From contig NZ_CP050954.1 in assembly GCF_012273015.1 (NCBI RefSeq), positions 2,644,001 through 2,708,000 of the forward strand: a DNA stretch of 64,000 nucleotides, given 5' to 3'. A program made the translations under genes and the position numbers. Shown here one piece after another: positions 7,451-15,457 of this stretch. This DNA is from Hymenobacter sp. BT18. Lineage in GTDB: Bacteria; Bacteroidota; Bacteroidia; Cytophagales; Hymenobacteraceae. The notes beneath the pieces were generated by a model that was given only the letters and a program-made list of their open reading frames with translations, made no database searches and had not been told where the DNA came from. Within the stretch, counting starts at the first letter, position 1. Each line of letters starts with the position of its first letter.

Positions 7451-8776
7451 CTATACGGCGTCGGAGAGGCTAGTGAAGGTGAAGTCCCGAATCTTCAGCG
7501 GGGGCACCAAGTTGCCACCAAGGCGCTGGGGCTTGCCCATGGCTTCAATGTTGTTGAGCATGATGATGGGCGACTCGTTGAAGCGGAAGTTCTTGATGGG
7601 GTGCTTGATCTTGCCGTTCTCGATGTAGAACGTGCCGTCCCGGGTCAGGCCCGTCACCAACAAGGTCTGCGGATCCACGTCGCGGATGTACCAGAGGCGG
7701 GTGACGAGGATGCCCTTGGCCGTGCCCTTGATCATTTCTTCCAGGCTCTGCGTGCCGCCTTCCATGATGAAGTTGCCGGAAAAGGCCGTGGCCTCGGCCT
7801 TGCTTTTCTCGGCCCAATAGCGGGAGTAGTACAGGTTCTTCACCACGCCTTTCTCTATCCAAGGCATGCGCTTGACGGGCAGGCCCTCCCCATCGAACAC
7901 GCTGCCGGGGGCTTGGTCATTGAGCGGGTCGGAGTAGATGGTCACGCGGGAGTCGAAGAGCTTTTCGCCTTTCTTGGTGCCGCCGCCTTTCTTGCTCAGG
8001 AAGGAGCGGCCCTCGTCGGCCTCGCGGGCATCAAGGGCGTACACCAGGCGGTTGAGCAGGCCTTCATCCGACACCAGCGCCGCCGGCTCCAGAATCACGG
8101 TGTACTTGCCCGGCTCCAGGGCCTTGGCATTCACCGAGCCCGCGGCCTTATCGGCGGCGCGCTTGGTAAGAGCTTTGGCGTCGAAGGCCTTTACGTCGGT
8201 GAAGTCGGCCACGGCGTAGCCCGAGCCCTTACCATCGGGGGTGCGCACCGTCACCGAAAAATCAACGTTGGTGCTTTGCTCGTAGGCTTCGAGTCCTTTG
8301 CTGTTGCGCAGGGCCGTAAAGCTGGCGCCATCCTCCAGGAAGCCTGCTGCCGTGAGCTTACGGGCCTCGCACATCGTGATGCTGTCGGCGGCGGCCTGGG
8401 CGCGCACGTCGGGCGTGATGGCGGCGGTGCTGGCCGCATAAGCCTTCGGTACTAGGTATTGCTGCGGGCCCAGCATGGCTACGTACTCGGGGTCTTCGGG
8501 GGCCAGGCGGGCAATTTCCTCGGCCCGCTGCACGCAGCGGCGCAGGGTCGCGTCGTCGAACTGATTGCAGGTGGCCGTGCCGCTGCGCTTGCCAAAGCGC
8601 GACTCTACGGCTAGGGACACGTTGTCGGACTGGCCGGCGGTGCTTACCGTGTTGCGGGCGTAGCGGATGTTGCCACTGGTGCGCCCACGCAGGGTGGCGG
8701 CGCACTCATCGGCCTGCGAATAGCTCAGCACCTTTTTCAGGATAGCCTGAGCTTCATCTTGGGAAAGTATGGGCAT
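7451..8776 (-). CDS. TldE/PmbA-like protein, copy 1
   Basis: With the ATG at 8774-8776 the product is 441 residues, normal for TldE (PmbA). The N-terminal part (LSQDEAQAILKKVLSYS, NVSLAVESRFGKRSG) and the C-terminal core (IMEGGTQSLEEMIKG, GLTRDGTFYIENGKI) are typical. There is no HExxxH motif, as expected for the non-catalytic subunit of the TldD-TldE protease. The frame runs on to 8926 through a repeat-rich spacer, which I treat as noncoding. No signal peptide is visible, although the TldD partners have one. In E. coli TldD/TldE degrades unfolded peptides, CcdA and microcin B17 leader; the substrate here is unknown. Confidence 0.92.
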   Translation of the reverse strand: MPILSQDEAQAILKKVLSYSQADECAATLRGRTSGNIRYARNTVSTAGQSDNVSLAVESRFGKRSGTATCNQFDDATLRRCVQRAEEIARLAPEDPEYVAMLGPQQYLVPKAYAASTAAITPDVRAQAAADSITMCEARKLTAAGFLEDGASFTALRNSKGLEAYEQSTNVDFSVTVRTPDGKGSGYAVADFTDVKAFDAKALTKRAADKAAGSVNAKALEPGKYTVILEPAALVSDEGLLNRLVYALDAREADEGRSFLSKKGGGTKKGEKLFDSRVTIYSDPLNDQAPGSVFDGEGLPVKRMPWIEKGVVKNLYYSRYWAEKSKAEATAFSGNFIMEGGTQSLEEMIKGTAKGILVTRLWYIRDVDPQTLLVTGLTRDGTFYIENGKIKHPIKNFRFNESPIIMLNNIEAMGKPQRLGGNLVPPLKIRDFTFTSLSDAV

Positions 8777-8941
8777 CGTCGTTGAATGTGCTAATGTGTT
8801 GGGGATGTGGGAAATGTGGGGGATGTGGGAAATGTGGAAAATGTGTTGGAAGTGTGCTGATCTGGAGGCATGTGCTGAGGTACTAATGGTCGTTCTTGCA
8901 TTAGCACATTTTCCACACTCTTCCACCTTAGCACATTATCC
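8777..8941. repeat. Hairpin word-repeat element, copy 1
   Basis: The left arm is purine-rich with a reiterated aatgtgg/gatgtggg word; the right arm carries the complement (cacatt, ttccac). Perfect inverted pairs include aatgtgctaatg (8785-8796) with cattagcacatt (8899-8910), and gtggaaaatgtg (8834-8845) with cacattttccac (8905-8916). The right end, cacattatcc (8932-8941), is shared exactly with the element at 12496-12599. The stop codon of the four-helix-bundle gene (8936-8938) lies in this end. No coding capacity is likely. Confidence 0.75.
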
Positions 8942-9292
8942 ATTGGCTTTGCTGGTCAGGATGATGCGGGCCAGCAGGTGTCTTACCTGTTGCTGGGTAT
9001 CCAATACCTGCGGTGGCGGGCTTGGGTAATTTGGGGCCTTCTCGCACAGAAGCAACCAATAGTCGGTTTCCTCTGCTTCCTTGGCGGCTATTTTGCATTT
9101 GTGAATGAAGTCGGCCCGGCTTTCGGCGTGCTGAGCTTCTCGCACACTGGCTCCGATGGAGGTAGCGCTACGCAGCACCTGCTGAGCCAGTATGAAGCGC
9201 CGCTGCTTTTCCAGTTCCTCCACAAATTCCATCACCTGTAACGAAAGCTCCAGGGTCAAGCGAACAACCGGGTTATCCACCGCATCTGCCAT
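8936..9292 (-). CDS. Four-helix-bundle protein (S23/IVS, Avd-like family)
   Basis: The ATG at 9290-9292 gives 118 residues, a usual length for the family first seen in 23S rRNA intervening sequences. Diagnostic stretches are QVLRSATSIGASVREAQ, SRADFIHKCKIAAKEAEET and DYWLLLCE. The family forms four-helix bundles; the best studied member, Avd, binds RNA with a reverse transcriptase in diversity-generating retroelements, but no reverse transcriptase is visible here. The gene sits between tldD copy 1 and tldE copy 1, 54 bases from tldD, and its stop lies in the hairpin word-repeat. The equivalent position in the second tld pair has no such gene, which points to insertion or loss. A TTG at 9313 is an alternative start. 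Confidence 0.88.
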   Translation of the reverse strand: MADAVDNPVVRLTLELSLQVMEFVEELEKQRRFILAQQVLRSATSIGASVREAQHAESRADFIHKCKIAAKEAEETDYWLLLCEKAPNYPSPPPQVLDTQQQVRHLLARIILTSKANG

Positions 9293-9317
9293 TGTCAGGA
9301 ATCGATCAGCCAAGCCA

Positions 9318-9346
9318 CATTTGCCATATCTCTCACATTCTACACA
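9318..9346. repeat. Fragment of cacatt word-repeat beside tldD copy 1
   Basis: Cacattt, ctcacattc and acacatt words occur between the four-helix-bundle gene and the tldD copy 1 stop. The bases just outside the tldD stop in copy 2 (12571-12602) carry the same words, so the four-helix-bundle gene appears to lie within repeat material present in both pairs. Confidence 0.5.
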
Positions 9347-10993
9347 TTAAATTTTCCGGGCGGTATTGATGACGTTCACGCCGTTGAAGCGGGTGGTGCT
9401 GGAGCCGTGGCTCACGGCCGACACTTGCCCGGGCTGGCCCTTGCCATCGAAGAAAGTGCCCAGGAAGCGGTAGTCCGACTGGTCGCAGATGGCCGCGCAG
9501 CTACCCCAGAACTCCTGGGTGTTGGCCTGGTAGGCTACATCTTCAATCATCCCGGCAATTTTGCCTTTCTCAATGGCGTAGAACACCTTACCCCCGAACT
9601 GGAAGTTGTAGCGTTGCTGGTCGATGGAGTAGGAGCCCTCCCCGGCAATGTAGATGCCCTTATCCACGTTCTTGATCATGTCGTCCACGCTCAGCTTGGC
9701 GGTGCCGGGGCGCAGGCTGATGTTGGGCATGCGCTGAAACTGCACGCTGCTCCAGGAGTCGGCGTAGCAGCACCCGTCCGATTCCTGCTGACCTACCACG
9801 TGCGCCTGGTCCCGGATTTTCTGGTAGTTCACCAGCTGCCCGTCCTTGATGATGTCCCACTCCTTGGTTTTCACGCCCTCGTCGTCGTAGCCCACCGCGC
9901 CCAGGGTGCCGGGCTGCAGCTTGTCGGCCACAATGTTCACCAGCTTGGAGCCATAGGGCTGACCTTTGGCTTTCCAGTCAAGGGTGGCGAAGGAAGTGCC
10001 GGCGTAGTTGGCTTCGTAGCCCAGCACCCGGTCCAGCTCGGTGGGGTGCCCTACCGATTCGTGGATGGTGAGGCCCAAATGGCTGGGGTCCAGCACGAGG
10101 TCGTACTTGCCGGGCGTTACGGATTTGGCCGTCAGCTTCTCCTTGGCCTGCTTGGCGGCCAGGGCCGCATCTTCCAGCATATCGTAGCGCTGCTTGTAGC
10201 CGATGACGCCGGTTCCCTGCGGACCCATCAGCTTGTCGCTGGCGCGGGGCGTGAGGTACTCGTAGCCCAGGCCCATGGGCGAGGCCATGGCGTCGCGGGA
10301 ACGGAACTTGCCGGTGGCGCGGTCAATAACTGTGACGTTGAACGTGGGCCAGATGCGGTGCACGTCCTGGTCGATGTAGGAGCCGTCGGTGCTGGCGAAG
10401 TACTTCTGCTCATTTACCTGGAACAGCGCAGAGTTGACGTAGCTGGCGCCGTTGTCCAGGGCCTTGGCGTTGGCGGCTAGCAGCAGATCCACCTTCTCCT
10501 TCACCGGCACCTCGAAAGCGTTGCGCTCAATGGGCGTTTTCCAGCTCACTTCCCCGTAGCCTTTCTGCGCGGCCAGCTTCACCGGTTCCTTCTGCACGCG
10601 CTGGTTAGCCTTAGCAATGGCAGCAGCGTTTTTGGCGGCCTGCACAATGCCCGCTTCCGTGACAAGGTTGGTGGAAGCAAAGCCCCAGGCTCCGTTCACC
10701 AAAGCCCGCACGCCCACCCCGAAGCTCTCGGTGCTGGTAATGTTCTGCACCTGTTTTTCGCGGGTAAACACGTACTGGTTGAGGTAGCGCCCGATGCGCA
10801 CATCAGCGTAGGAAGCCCCCGCCGATTTGGCGGCGTTCAGAGCGGCGTCGGCCAAGCGCTTTTTCAGGGCCGGGTCGATGGTTTCGAGCAACTGCTCGGG
10901 GTTTACCAGCACGCCGCCCATGCCGGGCAGGCTCGGTAAGAACAGCGCCCCGGTAGCTAAGCCCGTGAGGCCAACAAAATCTCGTCTTTTCAA
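9347..10993 (-). CDS. TldD-like metalloprotease with Tat-type signal, copy 1
   Basis: This 548-residue protein has the TldD zinc motif HExxxH as HESVGH (311-316). The N terminus reads MKRRDFVGLTGLATGALFLP, a twin-arginine type signal with a hydrophobic core. E. coli TldD is cytosolic, so the signal is unusual. Near the C terminus, DGKGQP (from Asp516) aligns with the CGKxGQ segment that in E. coli TldD supplies a cysteine metal ligand. Here Asp replaces Cys, with a nearby His529 as another candidate. It is followed by the four-helix-bundle gene and tldE copy 1. A terminator upstream (11121-11152) separates it from tldE copy 2. Confidence 0.92.
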   Translation of the reverse strand: MKRRDFVGLTGLATGALFLPSLPGMGGVLVNPEQLLETIDPALKKRLADAALNAAKSAGASYADVRIGRYLNQYVFTREKQVQNITSTESFGVGVRALVNGAWGFASTNLVTEAGIVQAAKNAAAIAKANQRVQKEPVKLAAQKGYGEVSWKTPIERNAFEVPVKEKVDLLLAANAKALDNGASYVNSALFQVNEQKYFASTDGSYIDQDVHRIWPTFNVTVIDRATGKFRSRDAMASPMGLGYEYLTPRASDKLMGPQGTGVIGYKQRYDMLEDAALAAKQAKEKLTAKSVTPGKYDLVLDPSHLGLTIHESVGHPTELDRVLGYEANYAGTSFATLDWKAKGQPYGSKLVNIVADKLQPGTLGAVGYDDEGVKTKEWDIIKDGQLVNYQKIRDQAHVVGQQESDGCCYADSWSSVQFQRMPNISLRPGTAKLSVDDMIKNVDKGIYIAGEGSYSIDQQRYNFQFGGKVFYAIEKGKIAGMIEDVAYQANTQEFWGSCAAICDQSDYRFLGTFFDGKGQPGQVSAVSHGSSTTRFNGVNVINTARKI

Positions 10994-11120
10994 AGTGGTA
11001 GGGGTTGGGGAGTGGAAGAGAAACGCGTGGGCAAGGGCAAAATGGCCGCCCGGCTAAGCAGAGAGAAATAGCGGGGCCGCGGTTGCCTGAATATTCAAAA
11101 AACAAGTCAGAACCCAATAA

Positions 11121-11152
11121 AAAAACCCGTTTGCTCGCACAAACGGGTTTTT
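11121..11152 (-). terminator. Intrinsic terminator after tldE copy 2
   Basis: Twelve-base perfect arms (aaaaacccgttt at 11121-11132, aaacgggttttt at 11141-11152) close an eight-base loop, with A/T runs on both sides. It lies just past the stop of tldE copy 2, so it should end that transcript before tldD copy 1. Confidence 0.9.
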
Positions 11153-11160
11153 GATGGCCC

Positions 11161-12495
11161 TTACACCGCGTCGGAAAGGCTGGTGAAGGTAAAGTCCCGA
11201 ATCTTGAGCGGGGGCACCAGGTTGCCCGCCACGCGCTGGGGCTTGCCCAACGCCTCCAGGTTGTTGAGCATGATAATGGGTGACTCGTTGAAGCGGAAGT
11301 TCTTGATGGGGTGCTTGATTTTCCCGTTCTCGATGTAGAACGTGCCGTCCCGCGTTAGGCCGGTGTACAGCAGGGTCTGTGGGTCTACGGGGCGGATGTA
11401 CCAGAGCCGGGTGACTAGGATGCCTTTGGCCGTGCCCTTGATCATCTCCTCCAGGCTCTGCGTACCGCCTTCCATGATGAAGCCGCCGGGAGGGGGCAGA
11501 TCCGGAATGCCTTGCTTCTGGGCCCAGAAGCGGGAAGAGTACAGGTTTTTGACCACGCCTTTTTCCACCCAGGTGGTTTTCTGGCGGGGGCGTCCGTCGC
11601 CGGCAAAGGTGAGGTCCGCAATTTCGGGGTGGGTGGGGTCGGAGTAGATGGTTACCCGCTCGTCGAAGAGCTTTTCGCCTTTCTTGTTGCCGCCGCCCTT
11701 CTTGCTCAGAAACGAGCGGCCTTCGTCGGCGGAGCGGGCATCCATGGCACTCATCATGGCGCCCAGCAGCGAGGCGTCGGAGTTGGCAACCAGGGCGGCC
11801 GGCTCCAGAATCACGGTGTACTTGCCCGGCTCCAGCGCTTTGGCCTGCCGCGACATGGCCGCTTTATCGGCGGCGGTTTTGGCCAGGCTGGCGGCGTCGA
11901 ACTTGCTGGCGTCGTTGTAGTCGGCCGTGGCGTAGCCGGAGCCCGTGCCGTCGGGGGTGCGCACCGTAATGCTGAAGGTGAGGTCGGTAGCCTGCTGGTA
12001 AGCTTCCAGTCCTTTGTTGTTGCGCTTGGCTACAAAGCCGGCCGAGTCTTCGAGGAAGGCGGCCGAGGACAGCTTGCGCTGCTCGCACAGCTGCAAGGTA
12101 GCCGCCATCTGCTGGGCGCGGTAGTCGGGCGTGATGCCAGCCGTGCTTTGGGCAAACGACAGCGGCGACGCCAGGTACTGCTGCGGGCCGAGCAGGGGCA
12201 CGTAGTCGGGGTTTTCGGGGGCCAAGCGGGCAATTTCCTCGGCCCGCTGCACGCAGCGGCGCAAGGTCGCGTCATCGAACTCGTTGCAGGTGGCTACGCC
12301 GCTGCGCTTACCAAACCGCGACTCTACGGCCAGGGACACGTTGTCGAGGGCGCCACTGGTGCTGATGGCGTTGCGGGCCGAGCGCACGTTGCCGCCGGTG
12401 GTGCCGTTCAGCGTCGCCTCGCACTCGTCGGCGGTGCTAAAGCTGAGGACCTTTTTAAGTATGTTCTGGGCTTCGTCTTTGGAGAGAATAGCCAT
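11161..12495 (-). CDS. TldE/PmbA-like protein, copy 2
   Basis: The ATG at 12493-12495 gives 444 residues starting MAILSKDEAQNILKK, closely related to TldE copy 1. The last 90 or so residues of the two copies are almost the same (GTQSLEEMIKGTAKG, TFYIENGKIKHPIK), while residues 100-330 differ more. It lacks HExxxH and any signal peptide, as expected for the TldE subunit. It is preceded by tldD copy 2 across a spacer that holds the second hairpin word-repeat. An extension to 12585 would be translated from that repeat and is not supported. Confidence 0.92.
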   Translation of the reverse strand: MAILSKDEAQNILKKVLSFSTADECEATLNGTTGGNVRSARNAISTSGALDNVSLAVESRFGKRSGVATCNEFDDATLRRCVQRAEEIARLAPENPDYVPLLGPQQYLASPLSFAQSTAGITPDYRAQQMAATLQLCEQRKLSSAAFLEDSAGFVAKRNNKGLEAYQQATDLTFSITVRTPDGTGSGYATADYNDASKFDAASLAKTAADKAAMSRQAKALEPGKYTVILEPAALVANSDASLLGAMMSAMDARSADEGRSFLSKKGGGNKKGEKLFDERVTIYSDPTHPEIADLTFAGDGRPRQKTTWVEKGVVKNLYSSRFWAQKQGIPDLPPPGGFIMEGGTQSLEEMIKGTAKGILVTRLWYIRPVDPQTLLYTGLTRDGTFYIENGKIKHPIKNFRFNESPIIMLNNLEALGKPQRVAGNLVPPLKIRDFTFTSLSDAV

Positions 12496-12599
12496 GTATT
12501 TAATGTGCTGATGTGGTGGAATGTGGAGAATGTGAGAAATGCGTTGATATGCTAACAATGGTTTGATTAGCACATTCAACCACATTTCTCACATTATCC
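12496..12599. repeat. Hairpin word-repeat element, copy 2
   Basis: The same design as the element at 8777-8941: a purine-rich arm of aatgtgg-like words and an inverted pyrimidine-rich arm. The clearest pair is aatgtgagaaatg (12529-12541) with its complement within 12583-12595. The end cacattatcc (12590-12599) is identical to 8932-8941. It fills the whole tldD-tldE spacer of copy 2. Confidence 0.75.
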
Positions 12600-12602
12600 G
12601 CA

Positions 12603-14249
12603 TTAAATTTTCCGGGCAGTATTGATGACGTTCACGCCGTTGAAGCGGGTGGTGCTGGAGCCGTGGCTCACGGCCGACACCTGGCTGGGCTGGCCCTTGC
12701 CATCGAAGAAGGAGCCAAACATGCGGTAGTCGGACTGGTCGCAGATGGCCGCGCAGGAGTTCCAGAATTCCTGGGTATTAGCCTGGTAGGCCACATCCTC
12801 AATCATGCCCGTGATTTTGCCTTTCTCGATGGCGTGGAACGTGGTGCCGCCGAACTGGAAGTTGTAGCGCTGCTGGTCGATGGAGAACGAGCCGCGGCCG
12901 GCAATGTAGATGCCCTTGTCCACGTTCTTGATCATGTCGTCCACGCTCATCTTTTGCTTGCCGGGTTGCAGGCTGATGTTGGCCATGCGCTGGAACTGCA
13001 CATCCTGCCACGACTGCGCGTAGCAGCACCCATCGGAGTGGTCCTGGCCTACCATGGCGGCCTGGTCCCGAATCTTCTGGTAGTCTACCAGCTGACCCTC
13101 CTTAATGATGTCCCACTGGCCCGTTTTCACGCCCTCGTCGTCGTAGCCCACCGCGCCCAGGGAGCCGGGCTGGGTTTTGTCGGCCACGATGTTCACGATT
13201 TTGGAGCCGTAGGGCTTGCCCTGCTTTTTCCACTCCAGGGTAGCGAAGGAGGTGCCGGCGTAGTTGGCTTCGTAGCCCAGCACCCGGTCCAGCTCGGTGG
13301 CGTGGCCCACGCTTTCGTGGATGGTCAGACCCAGGTGGTTGGGGTCCAGCACGAGGTCGTACTTGCCGGGCGTCACGCTCTTGGCGGTGAGCTTTTCTTT
13401 GGCCTGCTTGGCGGCCAGCGCCGCGTCTTCCAGGATGTCGTAGCTGTTTTTATAGCCCGTGAGGCCCGAGCCAGCGGGGCCGGCAATTTTATCCTGCGCT
13501 TTGGGCACCATGTACTCGTATCCCAGGCCCATGGGCGAGCTAAGCGCCTCCCGGGTGCGGAACTTGCCGCTGGCGCGGTCTACGGCCGTCACACTGAACG
13601 TGGGCCAGATGCGGTGCACGTCCTGGTCGATGTACGAGCCGTCGGTGCTGGCAAAGTACTTCTGCTCGTTTACCTGAAACAGCGCGGAGTTAACGAACGA
13701 GGCGCCGTTTTCAAGGGCTTTGGCGTTGGCCGACAACAGCAGGTCCACTTTCTGGGCAATGGGCACCTCAAAGGCACTTTGCACGATGGGCGTTTTCCAG
13801 CTTACTTCGCCGTAGCCTTTCTGTGGAGCCAGCTTCACTTGTTCCTTCTGCACTTTGGCGTTGGCCTTGGCAATGGCTACAGCCAACTGCGCCGCTTTGG
13901 CCAGGCCAGCTTCCGTCACGGTGTTGGTGGCCGCAAAGCCCCAGGTGCCGTTGGCAATAACCCGCACGCCAGCCCCGAAGCTTTCCCCGCTGGCAATGTT
14001 CTGCACCTGCTTTTCGCGGGTAAAAATGCTTTGATTCAGGTAGCGCCCGATGCGCACGTCGGCATAGGAAGCCCCCGCCGATTTAGCCGCGTTCAGGGCC
14101 GAGTCGGCCAGGCGTTTTTTTACGGCGGGGTCCACGGTTTCGAGCAGCCGCTCGGGGTGCACCAGAGTGCCGCCCAGGCTGGGGAAGCCGGGCAGGAACA
14201 GAGCCCCGGTCGCCAGACCGGTCAGCCCTACAAAGTCGCGTCGTTTCAA
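12603..14249 (-). CDS. TldD-like metalloprotease with Tat-type signal, copy 2
   Basis: 548 residues, collinear with copy 1. It keeps the twin-arginine type start (MKRRDFVGLTGLATGALFLP), the zinc motif HESVGH (311-316) and the C-terminal DGKGQP with Asp where E. coli TldD has a cysteine ligand. The final residues, including HGSSTTRFNGVNVIN, are the same as in copy 1. It starts 108 bases after mcrC on the same strand, with no terminator seen between them, so read-through from mcrBC is possible. Retention of every family landmark in both copies argues that both are functional. Confidence 0.92.
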   Translation of the reverse strand: MKRRDFVGLTGLATGALFLPGFPSLGGTLVHPERLLETVDPAVKKRLADSALNAAKSAGASYADVRIGRYLNQSIFTREKQVQNIASGESFGAGVRVIANGTWGFAATNTVTEAGLAKAAQLAVAIAKANAKVQKEQVKLAPQKGYGEVSWKTPIVQSAFEVPIAQKVDLLLSANAKALENGASFVNSALFQVNEQKYFASTDGSYIDQDVHRIWPTFSVTAVDRASGKFRTREALSSPMGLGYEYMVPKAQDKIAGPAGSGLTGYKNSYDILEDAALAAKQAKEKLTAKSVTPGKYDLVLDPNHLGLTIHESVGHATELDRVLGYEANYAGTSFATLEWKKQGKPYGSKIVNIVADKTQPGSLGAVGYDDEGVKTGQWDIIKEGQLVDYQKIRDQAAMVGQDHSDGCCYAQSWQDVQFQRMANISLQPGKQKMSVDDMIKNVDKGIYIAGRGSFSIDQQRYNFQFGGTTFHAIEKGKITGMIEDVAYQANTQEFWNSCAAICDQSDYRMFGSFFDGKGQPSQVSAVSHGSSTTRFNGVNVINTARKI

Positions 14250-14357
14250 GCAGGTAAAAGTTTAGGGAAATAGGCCAAAGAATGGGTGAATGTAGGCAAA
14301 GGACGAAAGGAACATCGGATAGATGCACCGCCATTACCGCTAAAATTCGGGCATGAT

Positions 14358-15389
14358 TTACCGCACCAACGCCAGCAGGTCGGCCGCAATAGTGGGCCAG
14401 GGCTGGGCCAGGTTGATGGTGACGATGCGCACTGGGTGCCCGCCCAGGGTGTAGCGCAGGTCTACCTCTTGCTCGGCGGCCGGATACAGCAGTACGCCCT
14501 CCAGCTGCTGGCCCGGCAGCGGCCGCTGGTTCTGGAGGTAGGCGTAGAGCTGGTAGAGGTGGGGCGTAATCAGCCGCTGCTGGTCGTAGCGGGTGCGCAG
14601 GGCCGCAGCGTAGTACTTGGTGTCGAGGATAATTTTGCGGTCCGGAGCTTCCAGGCTGGTGTCGGTAATCATGCTGGGCAGCAGGGCCAGGTGCTCGGGC
14701 TGGTCGGCGGCGGCCTGCCAGGCAATGGTTTCACTCTGCACGCGGTAGCGGCGCTGCTCGAGCCGGTAGAAGTTGCGCACAAACTGCTCGAAGAGCTTTG
14801 CCATCACCACCTCGTCGCGCCGGAAGTCCCGGAAACGGGGGCGTCCACCCGCCGTAGGCTCCGGCAGCTGGCTGAGGTGCAGCAGCTCACAGATGTTGAG
14901 CAGCATGGCACCTGTGCCCGTGGGCCGCTGCCGCCGGGCCTGCCGCAGCGTATCGTTAGTCAACTGCAGCGGCATAATATCCGCGGGAAACTGGCGCTGC
15001 ACCCGGCGTAGCTCCTGGCGCAGGCTGCCCGGTATTCGAGCGGTACGGCCCAATTCCCGGACTGTGCCCAGCAGCAGGCCGTGTAGTAGACCATCGTAGC
15101 CCAGCTCATCATAGCGGCAGACGGCCCGGCCCCGGGGCAACAGGTTACGCGTGAGGCTGGGCGCCAGCAGCACCCGCCCGCGCAGCTCCGGCAGTTCGGC
15201 TTCCCGCTCCTGGTACGCTGGTGGCAGCCCCGCCCGCAAATACCGCCGCAGGTGTAGCAGGAGCAAATGCCCCAGCAGCTCCACCGGCCGCTCAAAATCC
15301 TGCCCATCCGCCGTCAGCAGCGCATGGCGCTCCGGCAGCCGGTTCCAGGCGTAGCTGAGCAGGTAGTACAGGTTTTGGATCGGGACCAC
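14358..15389 (-). CDS. mcrC: McrC family component of a type IV restriction system
   Basis: This 343-residue protein starts at a GTG (15387-15389) and opens with IQNLYYLLSYAWN, a hallmark of McrC. The endonuclease core is a PD-(D/E)xK site visible as ITD (Asp243) and ILDTKYY (Asp256, Lys258). McrC is the nuclease partner that is activated by the McrB GTPase and cuts DNA carrying modified cytosines. It follows mcrB by 68 bases on the same strand, so the two form a pair. The active-site residues are intact, so the nuclease is probably functional. The modification it recognises cannot be told from the sequence. Confidence 0.92.
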   Translation of the reverse strand: MVPIQNLYYLLSYAWNRLPERHALLTADGQDFERPVELLGHLLLLHLRRYLRAGLPPAYQEREAELPELRGRVLLAPSLTRNLLPRGRAVCRYDELGYDGLLHGLLLGTVRELGRTARIPGSLRQELRRVQRQFPADIMPLQLTNDTLRQARRQRPTGTGAMLLNICELLHLSQLPEPTAGGRPRFRDFRRDEVVMAKLFEQFVRNFYRLEQRRYRVQSETIAWQAAADQPEHLALLPSMITDTSLEAPDRKIILDTKYYAAALRTRYDQQRLITPHLYQLYAYLQNQRPLPGQQLEGVLLYPAAEQEVDLRYTLGGHPVRIVTINLAQPWPTIAADLLALVR

Positions 15390-15394
15390 GGATT

Positions 15395-15433
15395 CGCGCG
15401 GATTAGTCGGATTTCACGGATTTTGCGGACAAC
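15395..15433. repeat. cggatt word-repeat in the mcrB-mcrC spacer
   Basis: Four copies of a gcggatt/tcggatt/acggatt word follow one another at roughly 10-base spacing between mcrB and mcrC. Direct repeats only; no strong hairpin. Similar words are known as dispersed intergenic repeats in some bacteria, but that link is from memory. Confidence 0.45.
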
Positions 15434-15457
15434 ATCGCCTGAAACACTCCGGCCGGG

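Larger units (their letters stand above)
7451..14249 (-). repeat. Tandem duplication of a tldD-tldE gene pair
   Basis: Two tldD-tldE pairs lie head to tail (12603-14249 with 11161-12495, and 9347-10993 with 7451-8776). Both TldD proteins are 548 residues and alignable without large gaps. The TldE C termini are nearly identical while their N-terminal halves have drifted. A four-helix-bundle gene lies only in the second pair. Confidence 0.9.

Noticed and set aside
8777..8926. N-terminal extension of TldE copy 1
   Set aside because: The added residues would be encoded by the repeat spacer (His-Ile-Ser-His repeats) and are absent from the family; the ATG at 8776 gives the normal start.
12663..14273. 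536-residue plus-strand ORF opposite tldD copy 2
   Set aside because: The same kind of shadow; the minus frame has the TldD zinc motif and aligns with copy 1 along its full length.
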